The position numbers and the translations under genes are program-made. From Dyadobacter sp. CY326 (GTDB lineage: Bacteria > Bacteroidota > Bacteroidia > Cytophagales > Spirosomataceae), in assembly GCF_021390515.1 (NCBI RefSeq), contig NZ_JAJUXI010000012.1:62001-126000 (forward strand): DNA of 64,000 nucleotides, given 5' to 3'. How positions within the stretch are numbered: position 1 is the first letter of the stretch; each line of letters starts with the position of its first letter. Of the stretch, positions 53,095 to 60,710 are shown piece after piece. The notes under the pieces were generated by a model. That model did no database searches, was not told the origin of the DNA, and saw only the letters and a list, made by a program, of their open reading frames with translations.

Positions 53095-55101
53095 ATGCGC
53101 ATTAATCCCGAAACCGTTGAACGGATCAAACAAACCGCTGACATTGTGGAAGTGGTGGGGGATTTTGTATCGCTGAAAAAAAAGGGCGCCAATTACTCGG
53201 CATGCTGTCCTTTTCACAATGAAAAAACGCCTTCATTCAATGTAAACCCGGTCAGGCAAATTTATAAATGCTTCGGTTGCGGCGCGGCTGGCGATTCCAT
53301 CAAGTTTGTCATGGACATTGACGGCGTTGGTTATGGAGAAGCATTGCGCTATCTGGCTGATAAATATAACGTTGAGATTGAGCAAGAGGAAGTTACAGAC
53401 GAAGAAGCGCTTCGTCAAAATGAGCGGGAAAGCCTTTACATTATCCTGAACTTTGCAAAAAACTTCTATGTGCAGCAGCTTCACGAAAGCGATGAGGGAC
53501 AAGCGGTCGGTCTCAGTTATTTTAAGGAACGTGGATTTACGAGTGAAATTCGTAAGAAGTTTGAGCTTGGATATAGTCTGGACACGTGGGATGCTTTTTC
53601 AAAAGTGGCGTTGGAGAAAGGCTATTCATCTCAATTGCTGGAAAAAGCAGGTTTGCTAATCCATAAAGAAGGAAGTCAAACTGCTGGTTATGACCGTTTT
53701 AGAGGAAGGGTCATTTTCCCAATTCATAATGTTGCAGGAAAAGTAATTGCATTTGGCGCGCGGATTCTCAAATCTGACAAGAGTAAAGCAGCCAATCAAC
53801 CCAAATATCTGAACTCCCCGGAAACGGAGGTTTATCATAAAAGTGATGTCCTATACGGCATTTTCCAGGCCAAAAATGCAATCCGGCAACAGGATCATTG
53901 TTATCTGGTTGAAGGTTACACGGACGTTATTTCATTAAATCAGGGCGGAATTGAGAATGTGGTTGCCTCATCCGGAACGTCGCTGACCGTTGAGCAAATC
54001 AGGCTGATCGGACGTTTTACGCCCAATGTGACAATACTATACGATGGCGATATTGCTGGAATTAAAGCTGCATTACGCGGTTTGGATCTGGTTTTAGAGG
54101 AAGGATTGAATGTTAGCATCGTGCTGTTCCCGGATGGAGATGATCCGGATAGTTACGTGCGAAAGGTGGGTGCTGAGGCATTTAAGACCTATTTGAAATA
54201 CAATTCGAAGGACTTTATCACTTTCAAAACCGAAATGTTGTTGCAGGACGCCGGCAACGATCCGTTTCGGTTGGCTGCTGTAATTGGCGAGGTGGTCAAC
54301 AGCATTGTGAAAATTCCAGATGCCATTAAGCGGCAGGTTTTCTTCCACCGCACGTCAGAAATGATGAAAGTGGATGAACAAATGCTGATAACGGAGGGGA
54401 ATAAACTCCTGCGAAAACTGCACACGCAAAAGCCGCAAGATCGCTCTGCCCGGCCAAGTTTTCAGGCACCTGAAAACCCTGGTGATCTTGATGCATTGTT
54501 TTCCGGAGACGATCGAGGTGGCAATGACGCGTCGCCAGCGGATCTTTTTGCTCCGCAAACCCAGCAGTCGGAACTTCCGCAACGCAGCAAGTTATATTAT
54601 CAGGAAGAAGCATTTATCAGACTTCTGGTTGTCCATGGGGCGCGGGAGCTTGAACCTTCCATCACGGTGTGCCAATATGTTCTAAGTGAGATAGATGGCA
54701 TAGATTTTAAGGACACCGTTTTCCATCATTTGCTCGTATTATTTCGTGAGCATTTTAACCGAAACCAAGTGCTGCCTACGGATTATTTTCTGCATCACCA
54801 CGAACCAGGGATCCGAAACTTAACCATTGATTGGCTTGCTAACAAGTATGAACTCAGCGAATTATGGTCTGAAAAATACGAGATATTTGTTCCGTTTGAA
54901 ACGGATGTTTTAGATAAAACGGCCTTTATCAACATTCTTCGGCTTAAAAAAGCATTCATTGAGGAGAAAATGAAAGTTTGTTTGCAGCAGGCCATTCATG
55001 CAAAAACAGAAGAAGAGCAAACTGCCGTCATGAGTGAATTTATGCATTACAAAAGCATCAGCATGGCTGCTGCAAAAGAGTTGGGTAGCGTAATCGGGTG
55101 A
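53095..55101 (+). CDS. dnaG: DNA primase
   Basis: This 668-residue replication enzyme has an N-terminal zinc-binding domain with the CHC2 ligands Cys38, His41, Cys59 and Cys62 (CPFHNEKTPSF and CFGCGAAGD). The core Toprim domain has YLVEGYTDVISL near residue 272 and ILYDGDIAGIKAALRGLDL. A divergent C-terminal DnaB-binding domain begins after an acidic, Pro-rich linker at about 450-490. It makes RNA primers at the replication fork. The start ATG at 53095 matches the usual N-terminus (INPETVERI). Confidence 0.97.
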   Translation: MRINPETVERIKQTADIVEVVGDFVSLKKKGANYSACCPFHNEKTPSFNVNPVRQIYKCFGCGAAGDSIKFVMDIDGVGYGEALRYLADKYNVEIEQEEVTDEEALRQNERESLYIILNFAKNFYVQQLHESDEGQAVGLSYFKERGFTSEIRKKFELGYSLDTWDAFSKVALEKGYSSQLLEKAGLLIHKEGSQTAGYDRFRGRVIFPIHNVAGKVIAFGARILKSDKSKAANQPKYLNSPETEVYHKSDVLYGIFQAKNAIRQQDHCYLVEGYTDVISLNQGGIENVVASSGTSLTVEQIRLIGRFTPNVTILYDGDIAGIKAALRGLDLVLEEGLNVSIVLFPDGDDPDSYVRKVGAEAFKTYLKYNSKDFITFKTEMLLQDAGNDPFRLAAVIGEVVNSIVKIPDAIKRQVFFHRTSEMMKVDEQMLITEGNKLLRKLHTQKPQDRSARPSFQAPENPGDLDALFSGDDRGGNDASPADLFAPQTQQSELPQRSKLYYQEEAFIRLLVVHGARELEPSITVCQYVLSEIDGIDFKDTVFHHLLVLFREHFNRNQVLPTDYFLHHHEPGIRNLTIDWLANKYELSELWSEKYEIFVPFETDVLDKTAFINILRLKKAFIEEKMKVCLQQAIHAKTEEEQTAVMSEFMHYKSISMAAAKELGSVIG

Positions 55102-55125
55102 TTTGTAACCTTACCAATCAGAACA

Positions 55126-55674
55126 ATGAAAGTTTTCCTGTTTTCAGTCCTTATCCTCTTTATTGCATCTTTTTCTGGCTGTAAAGCGCCGTACAAAATA
55201 CTTAACGCGAAACAGGAAGACGATTTCAGGTTGTCCAACTACGCCACTTTCGGATTTTATGACATTGAGGCGCGAGGTGATACGGTTTCCGAAAAATTCG
55301 AGCAGAATGTTAACATTATCCGATCTGCAATTGCGCAAAACTTGCAGGCAAAAGGACTTGACGAAGCGCGCGACTCGAATTTGAAAGTTAATATTGCGCT
55401 GAACGTAAAAGAGGAATTACAAACCCGGCAAACAGATTTTCGAACCGACGGTCTGCCACGTTATATGGGGCAACGCCGCTATTCCTGGAAAAGTGAAGAA
55501 GTTGTTGTAGGTAAATATCGGGAAGGCACTATTATGATTGACCTTGTGGATGCAGCGACCAACAAAATGGTCTGGCAGGGCGGTGCGGAAGGCATTATTC
55601 CAGAGAAAAGCAAGAATTTTACAGCCGAAATCAATCAGGCTATTGCGGAAATAGTTGATAAAATCCCTCGCTAA
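55126..55674 (+). CDS. DUF4136 lipoprotein
   Basis: This 182-residue lipoprotein has the lipobox FSGC, placing the modified Cys near residue 21. The mature part carries the DUF4136 pattern: YATFGFYDIE, then an alpha/beta domain with NIIRSAIAQNLQAKGLDEA, LKVNIALNVKEEL and YREGTIMIDLVDAATNKMVWQGGAEGII in essence. Such proteins sit in the outer membrane, and their function is not known. It may be co-transcribed with dnaG (24 bp) but is probably unrelated in role. Confidence 0.88.
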   Translation: MKVFLFSVLILFIASFSGCKAPYKILNAKQEDDFRLSNYATFGFYDIEARGDTVSEKFEQNVNIIRSAIAQNLQAKGLDEARDSNLKVNIALNVKEELQTRQTDFRTDGLPRYMGQRRYSWKSEEVVVGKYREGTIMIDLVDAATNKMVWQGGAEGIIPEKSKNFTAEINQAIAEIVDKIPR

Positions 55675-55683
55675 CCTATTAAA

Positions 55684-55717
55684 AAAAGGGCTGTTTCTTT
55701 TCAGAAACAGCCCTTTT
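55684..55717. terminator. rho-independent bidirectional terminator
   Basis: A perfect 15-bp stem (55684-55698 with 55703-55717) has a 4-base loop, and A-run and T-run flanks, so it can stop transcription both from the DUF4136 gene (plus) and from the YtxH gene (minus). It lies exactly between the two convergent stops. Confidence 0.9.
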
Positions 55718-55737
55718 CAATATTGTTGATGTCGAAA

Positions 55738-56040
55738 TTATGCGTTGTTGTTAACTACACCACGTACTCTTTCATTCACATTGTCTGCTACTGAACCAGC
55801 TTTATCCTTCGCAGCAGAAACATTTTTCAAAAACCCTTCTTTCAACCTGTCGGCTAAAACTGACAACTCTTCAAGACTTTTTTCATATTTGTCTTTTGCG
55901 TTTCCGCCAAGATCATTTGCCTTGCTTTTGATCAGGTTGCGAGTGTCTTTTCCATCCTTTGGAGCAACTAAAAGGCCAATTGCAATACCAGTCAAAAGTG
56001 CCCCTACTGCGCCAATCAGAAATTTTTGGTTCTTGTTCAT
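55738..56040 (-). CDS. YtxH-domain membrane protein
   Basis: This 100-residue protein has one N-terminal hydrophobic segment with Gly repeats, FLIGAVGALLTGIAIGLLVAP, followed by a Lys- and Asp-rich helix, DGKDTRNLIKSKANDL. That pattern defines YtxH (PF12732) proteins, small membrane or envelope stress proteins. A long amphipathic coil follows to the C-terminus. The role is not established. It is divergent from the YCF48-like gene. Confidence 0.85.
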   Translation of the reverse strand: MNKNQKFLIGAVGALLTGIAIGLLVAPKDGKDTRNLIKSKANDLGGNAKDKYEKSLEELSVLADRLKEGFLKNVSAAKDKAGSVADNVNERVRGVVNNNA

Positions 56041-56097
56041 ATGAATTTCTTATTTTGTGAGAATAATACGTTAGAATTCAAATCTAATAAAAATATT

Positions 56098-57222
56098 GTG
56101 CCACAACGCATCTCTCATCACAAATTGGCAGTCCTGATCATGATCTGGATTGCGCCGCATTTGGCAGCTGCCCAATGGAAGGTCATTAACATTAAAACGA
56201 CCATTCATATGCGCGCTGTTCACGCAGTTTCGCCCACCACATGCTGGATTGGCGGCACCAAAGGAACAGTGCTGCGAACCACGAATGGAGGAAAAGATTG
56301 GCTCACTTCCCGGGTCGACGGCGCAGATTCACTTGATTTTCGGGACATCCATGCGTTTAATAAGGATGTTGCCATTGCCATGAGTGCGGGCGAGGCTCAA
56401 AAGGATAAGGCTAAAATCTACCGGACGGAAGACGGTGGAATCAGCTGGTCGCTTGTGTACCAAACTACACAAAATGGGGTTTTTCTGGATGGAATCGACT
56501 TTTGGGACAAAAACAAAGGCATTTGTCTGGGCGACCCTATCGATGGAAGGCTCTTCATTTTGACCACAGATGACGGTGGAAAGAACTGGCAGGAACTGCC
56601 TTTAGAAAAACGCCCCGTTGCCGAACCTGGCGAAGCATGTTTCGCAGCAAGCGGAACTTCAATTATTGCAACTGGAAAAAACAAAGCTTTCATCGGAACT
56701 GGCGGCAGCAAAATGGCGCGCGTTTTTCGATCCGCAGACTTCGGAAGAACGTGGGAAGTGTCCGCAACTCCCATGCCCACAGGGCCTACGAGCGGCATTT
56801 TTGGTTTAACATTTTGGTCAAAAAATGATGGAATGGCTGTTGGCGGAGATTATAAAAAGACCGCAGATTCTTCTCAAAACGTGCTAATAACCAAGGATGG
56901 CGGTGTTAGCTGGAAGTTGACAGCCATGGCTAAACCGGCTGGTTTGAAAGAAAGCGTTTCCTTATTTCACAAAACGAATGCATTATGGAATGGGAATACG
57001 CAGGTCCGTTCCGACAGGTACGCATTAATTTCCAGTGGTCCGTCGGGTAGCAGTTTTTCAGAAAACTGGGGGAAGACTTGGTATGAAATAGGCAAAGAAG
57101 GTTTCCACGCCACGAGTTTCGCAGGAGGCGTCGGTTACGGTGTCGGGGCCAATGGCTTGATCGGGAAAATTGAGAAATTCTCCAAAAGGAAGAAACGCAA
57201 GCTGGCCCTTGTTGAGGAATGA
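56098..57222 (+). CDS. secreted YCF48-like/BNR-repeat protein
   Basis: This protein of about 374 residues consists of repeated propeller blades with the YCF48/BNR pattern, for example VLRTTNGGKDW, IYRTEDGGISWS, LTTDDGGKNWQEL and LITKDGGVSWKLT. The start is chosen at the GTG at 56098 because it gives a signal peptide ending AAAQ. An ATG at 56041 would put a long non-hydrophobic leader in front. Such proteins act as extracytoplasmic assembly factors or as uncharacterised propellers. The stop is directly adjacent to the convergent reductase gene's stop (zero gap). Confidence 0.8.
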   Translation: MPQRISHHKLAVLIMIWIAPHLAAAQWKVINIKTTIHMRAVHAVSPTTCWIGGTKGTVLRTTNGGKDWLTSRVDGADSLDFRDIHAFNKDVAIAMSAGEAQKDKAKIYRTEDGGISWSLVYQTTQNGVFLDGIDFWDKNKGICLGDPIDGRLFILTTDDGGKNWQELPLEKRPVAEPGEACFAASGTSIIATGKNKAFIGTGGSKMARVFRSADFGRTWEVSATPMPTGPTSGIFGLTFWSKNDGMAVGGDYKKTADSSQNVLITKDGGVSWKLTAMAKPAGLKESVSLFHKTNALWNGNTQVRSDRYALISSGPSGSSFSENWGKTWYEIGKEGFHATSFAGGVGYGVGANGLIGKIEKFSKRKKRKLALVEE

Positions 57223-58230
57223 TTAGATCCTGTCGATCAACTCTTTGACCACACGAACTTCCCTGCCAGACAGGTGATCGGCGATTGCAGCGGCATGATC
57301 GCGACCGTTTTCTATGAAAACTTTTTCGGTAAAAACACCCGCAAGAACGGTTCCGCAAAGATAAAGTCCTGGGACATTGGTTTCAAAAGTGTCCGTGTCA
57401 TATGTTGGCACTTTGGTAACCGGATCCAGCGCAATGCCGCAACGAGATAGCAAATGTTCATCCGGCAAATAACCAACGAGCAAAAAGACAAAATCCGCTG
57501 GCAACCATTCTCTTTCGCCAGTTTCAATGTTTTCAATTTCGATTCTGCCTAGTTCAATGGACTTTGTAATGCTGTTGAAACGCGTCTGGATTTTCCCTTC
57601 CTTAACCCGGTTTTTTACATCCGGAACGAGCCAATATTTCACTTTTGTTCGAAAATCCGCTTCCTTATGCACGATTGTTACGTGCGCATCGTGCCGGTAA
57701 AGCTCCAATGCAGCCTCCACGGAAGAATTTGAACCGCCTACCAGGACCACATTGGTGTAAGAATATTTGAAAGGCTCATCATAATAATGCGAAACGTGCG
57801 GGAGATTTTCACCAGGCACATTCAACAACCGCGGCACATCAAAATAACCCGTCGCCAAAACGACATTCTTGGATTGAAAAATCTGCCCATCATTGGAATA
57901 GGTCAAAAATGTTCCATCAGGCTGCTTTTCAGTCCGGTCAACATCTACGAACAGCTTGAAATTTAGGTGATAATAGCCCGCGACTTTCCTGTAATATTGC
58001 AATGCTTCGTTTCGATTGGCCTTAACCTCGGAAATCGCAAATGGAATCCCGCCGATTTCAATGTTTTCGGCCGTCGAGAAAAACCGCATGCGCCTTGGAT
58101 AGCGGCGAATGGATTCTGTTAAATTTCCCTTTTCAAGAATCAAATAATCAAGACCGCTTTTGGCCAGTTCCACGCCCATTGCAAGCCCGCAAGGCCCGCC
58201 ACCAATAACGACTACATCATATATATGCAT
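57223..58230 (-). CDS. ypdA: YpdA-family FAD/NAD(P)-disulfide reductase
   Basis: This protein of about 335 residues starts at the ATG at 58230. It has two dinucleotide-binding motifs: VVVIGGGPCGLAMGVEL for FAD at the N-terminus and VVLVGGSNSSVEAAL for NAD(P). A further segment, DFVFLLVGYLPDEHLL, and a PGLYLCGTVLAG end are also typical. YpdA enzymes reduce bacillithiol disulfide; in Bacteroidota, bacillithiol has been reported, so this role is plausible but unproven here. It is convergent with the YCF48-like gene. Confidence 0.85.
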   Translation of the reverse strand: MHIYDVVVIGGGPCGLAMGVELAKSGLDYLILEKGNLTESIRRYPRRMRFFSTAENIEIGGIPFAISEVKANRNEALQYYRKVAGYYHLNFKLFVDVDRTEKQPDGTFLTYSNDGQIFQSKNVVLATGYFDVPRLLNVPGENLPHVSHYYDEPFKYSYTNVVLVGGSNSSVEAALELYRHDAHVTIVHKEADFRTKVKYWLVPDVKNRVKEGKIQTRFNSITKSIELGRIEIENIETGEREWLPADFVFLLVGYLPDEHLLSRCGIALDPVTKVPTYDTDTFETNVPGLYLCGTVLAGVFTEKVFIENGRDHAAAIADHLSGREVRVVKELIDRI

Positions 58231-58354
58231 TGTCTGAATTCGCTTATAAATTGGTTCATTCTCCCCCATTAACCCCCTAATTTAGATATTGGTTTCTGAA
58301 CTTTGTAAATTAGCTGGCTGTTGAAAATGTTCATAATGTAGTTGAAACAAAGAT

Positions 58355-59353
58355 TTGGAAGATCCCAAACGGAGATTTGCAGAAAAGCTGAATGCATGGG
58401 GAAAGTCCAAAACTCCCTTCGTTTTTCTTGTAGATTACCAGATGAAAAAACCGCTGGCCTGGACATTGGACGACAAAGCGCTCAGCGAAATGCGTTTTGA
58501 TCTTAATGGTTTTAAAAGCAATGCTCACAGCCAACCACAGCTTTCTGAGTTTTATTTTCGAAAATCACCTGTTTCGTTCGAAGCTTACAAGGCGAAATTT
58601 GATTACGTGGTTGAAAATTTGAAGGCGGGAAATTCGTTTCTGGTAAATCTTTCTGTCCCCACCAACATTCAGACGAATTTGAGCTTGTCTGACATTTTCG
58701 CACACAGCGAGGCGCCTTATCGGTTTTTGTATAAAAATGAATTCATCTGCTTCTCCCCCGAAATTTTCATCAAAATAAAAGGCAATCGGATTTCATCATT
58801 TCCGATGAAAGGAACCATTGACGCCTCTGTTCCGAATGCTGAAAATGTGATTTTATCTGATTCAAAAGAAGCCGCCGAACACGCGACGATTGTTGATTTG
58901 ATCCGCAATGATCTAAGCATGGTTGCCGGGAAAGTTTGGGTTGAAAAATATCGCTACATTGACCGCATTCAAACAAACGACAAGACATTGCTGCAAGTAA
59001 GCTCCGAAATAGCAGGAATTTTACCTGATGATTTTGATGGAAAATATGGCGATTTGCTGTTAAAAATGCTCCCCGCTGGCTCTATAACCGGCGCACCCAA
59101 ACCGAGCACATTGCAAATTATCGAGGCTGCTGAAAATTATGACCGCGGATTTTATACGGGTGTGATGGGTTATTTTGATGGCGAAAACTTCGAAAGCGCC
59201 GTAATGATCCGGTTTATTGAAAATCAGAATGGAAATTTAGTTTTCAAAAGCGGCGGCGGGATTACGGCGCGCAGCAATGCACAAAATGAATATCAGGAAT
59301 TAATTGACAAAGTCTACCTCCCATTCGCCCATGTCCCACACGCTATGTTTTGA
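58355..59353 (+). CDS. pabB: aminodeoxychorismate synthase component I
   Basis: This 332-residue chorismate-binding enzyme shows the family blocks SPEIFIKIKGNRISSFPMKGT (Lys in the active site), EHATIVDLIRNDLSMVAGKV, LPAGSITGAPKPSTLQIIEAAE and GYFDGENFESAVMIR. It lacks the N-terminal third of full-length PabB, as is common in this phylum. It makes aminodeoxychorismate for folate synthesis. The start is a TTG at 58355, with no ATG in frame before the fold. It overlaps pabC by 23 bp. Confidence 0.9.
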   Translation: MEDPKRRFAEKLNAWGKSKTPFVFLVDYQMKKPLAWTLDDKALSEMRFDLNGFKSNAHSQPQLSEFYFRKSPVSFEAYKAKFDYVVENLKAGNSFLVNLSVPTNIQTNLSLSDIFAHSEAPYRFLYKNEFICFSPEIFIKIKGNRISSFPMKGTIDASVPNAENVILSDSKEAAEHATIVDLIRNDLSMVAGKVWVEKYRYIDRIQTNDKTLLQVSSEIAGILPDDFDGKYGDLLLKMLPAGSITGAPKPSTLQIIEAAENYDRGFYTGVMGYFDGENFESAVMIRFIENQNGNLVFKSGGGITARSNAQNEYQELIDKVYLPFAHVPHAMF

Positions 59354-59933
59354 AACGATTTGCGTCGAACATCGCACGTTGAAAAATCTCTCCTATCACG
59401 AAGCACGGCTCAACAAGACGCGTCGTGATTTAATGGGTTTTGAAGATCACTGGAATCTCACCGAACTGCTCGCCGTTCCCGAAAGCATCGACAACACATT
59501 GCACAAATGCAGAGTCTCATACGGCGAAGAAATTGAAGAAATCAAATGGGAACCCTACTCCATCCGAACCATCCGCAAAGTCCAACGTGTATATCACGAT
59601 AACATTGATTATCGTTTCAAATATGAGAATCGCGACGAGCTCAACGCACTTTTCGCCCAAAGAAAAGACGCCGACGAAATCCTGATCATTAAGAATGGCT
59701 TCGTCACTGATTCTCTTTATTGCAATGTTGCTTTTTTCGACGGAAATGTCTGGCACACGCCTAGCTCTCCTTTGCTCCCAGGCACGCAGCGGGCCTTTTT
59801 GCTGGATTCGGAAGTTATTAGGGAAGCTGATATCAGGGAAAGTGATTTAAGGAAATTTAGTCGTGTGAAGCTGTTTAATGCAATGTTGGATTGGGAAAAT
59901 GCGGTGGAGCTGGACATTGGATGCATTGCTTAA
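59331..59933 (+). CDS. pabC: aminotransferase class IV, probable 4-amino-4-deoxychorismate lyase
   Basis: This protein of about 200 residues starts at the ATG at 59331, inside the end of pabB. The fold-type IV PLP pattern is present: FETICVEHRTLKNLSYHEARL at the N-terminus, IIKNGFVTDSLYCNVAFFDGN in the middle (SLYCN), and PLLPGTQRAFLLDSEVI. The PLP lysine, usually in the middle of the sequence, is probably in KVQRVYHDN. It would complete p-aminobenzoate synthesis with PabB. It is short for the family (about 270), as in other Bacteroidota. Confidence 0.85.
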   Translation: MSHTLCFETICVEHRTLKNLSYHEARLNKTRRDLMGFEDHWNLTELLAVPESIDNTLHKCRVSYGEEIEEIKWEPYSIRTIRKVQRVYHDNIDYRFKYENRDELNALFAQRKDADEILIIKNGFVTDSLYCNVAFFDGNVWHTPSSPLLPGTQRAFLLDSEVIREADIRESDLRKFSRVKLFNAMLDWENAVELDIGCIA

Positions 59934-59969
59934 ACCAGCCTTGTCGGTTTTCCTTCTGCAAATAAAATC

Positions 59970-59995
59970 GTATATTTGACTAACCAATTATATAC
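59970..59995 (+). promoter_or_regulatory. promoter and operator-like inverted repeat of toxin-antitoxin pair 2
   Basis: TATATTTG at 59971-59978 matches the -7 box also seen before the first toxin-antitoxin pair. GTATAT at 59970-59975 and ATATAC at 59990-59995 form a perfect 6-bp inverted repeat with a 14-base spacer. It ends 3 bp before the antitoxin ATG, as at the first pair. It fits autoregulation by the antitoxin. Confidence 0.5.
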
Positions 59996-59998
59996 ACT

Positions 59999-60226
59999 AT
60001 GAAAGCTGATATCAAGTTGCCGAACACAAGTTTTAATATTTTTCGCACTCATAAATCCTATTCTGCCGAAGAGATTTTAGCAGCTGGTGGAGCCGATGCA
60101 TTTGGCGAAAAGAATGGGAACAATAATGAACGAATCATTCAAGCGCTTCAAGATGGCCCTGCTATTGAGCCATTTACAAAGGAAGAATGGGAAGATTTGT
60201 TGCGACAGCTTGAGGCGACTAAATAA
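59999..60226 (+). CDS. putative antitoxin of a PIN toxin pair
   Basis: This 75-residue acidic protein has an N-terminal basic patch (MKADIKLPNTSFNIFRTHKS), an AEEILAAGGADAFG loop and a C-terminal helix, FTKEEWEDLLRQLEATK, suited to wrapping a toxin. I do not recognise the family. It differs from the first pair's antitoxin. Its stop overlaps the ATG of the PIN protein by one base, the usual arrangement. Its identity as antitoxin rests on this arrangement. Confidence 0.7.
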   Translation: MKADIKLPNTSFNIFRTHKSYSAEEILAAGGADAFGEKNGNNNERIIQALQDGPAIEPFTKEEWEDLLRQLEATK

Positions 60227-60693
60227 TGGGTGTTATTTTCGATACCAACATTTTAATAGCAATTGTCAGGGCAGGAGATCAATCTGGGATACTTAAATAT
60301 GTTAATCCTGCAAATAGTAAAGTTTACATTTCCATAGTTTCAGAAGGAGAGATCAAATCGCTTGCGCTGCAAAATAAATGGGGAAGTAACAAGACTAATG
60401 CTTTGGAGCGTCTGCTGAATCAAATTACTGTTGTAGATGTAGCGAATGTTGCAATAGACACTTATTCGGAAATTGATTCATACTCTCAATTACGCAATCC
60501 AAGTTTTAAGAAGTATCCTTTCACAACTCCAAGAAATATGGGCAAGAATGATCTTTGGATTGCCTCGCTTGCTGCACTTTTAGGGCTTGAACTAGTTACT
60601 ACTGATTCGGATTTTGATCATCTGCATGACGTTTTTTGTGATGTAAAAAGAATTGATCAGAGGAAGTTTCTGCCCTTCTTCCATAAAAATTAA
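60226..60693 (+). CDS. PIN-domain ribonuclease toxin (VapC-like)
   Basis: This 155-residue PIN domain has IFDTNILIAIV (first Asp), SIVSEGEIKSLA (Glu), MGKNDLWIASLAALLG (Asp) and LVTTDSDFDHLHD (final Asp). These four acidic residues form the metal site. Its subtype differs from the first PIN protein, which has GHGDPFDRL in place of MGKNDLW, so the pairs were probably acquired separately. It lies between pabC and priA, both housekeeping genes. Confidence 0.88.
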   Translation: MGVIFDTNILIAIVRAGDQSGILKYVNPANSKVYISIVSEGEIKSLALQNKWGSNKTNALERLLNQITVVDVANVAIDTYSEIDSYSQLRNPSFKKYPFTTPRNMGKNDLWIASLAALLGLELVTTDSDFDHLHDVFCDVKRIDQRKFLPFFHKN

Positions 60694-60710
60694 ACATTCC
60701 CCCGCAGCCA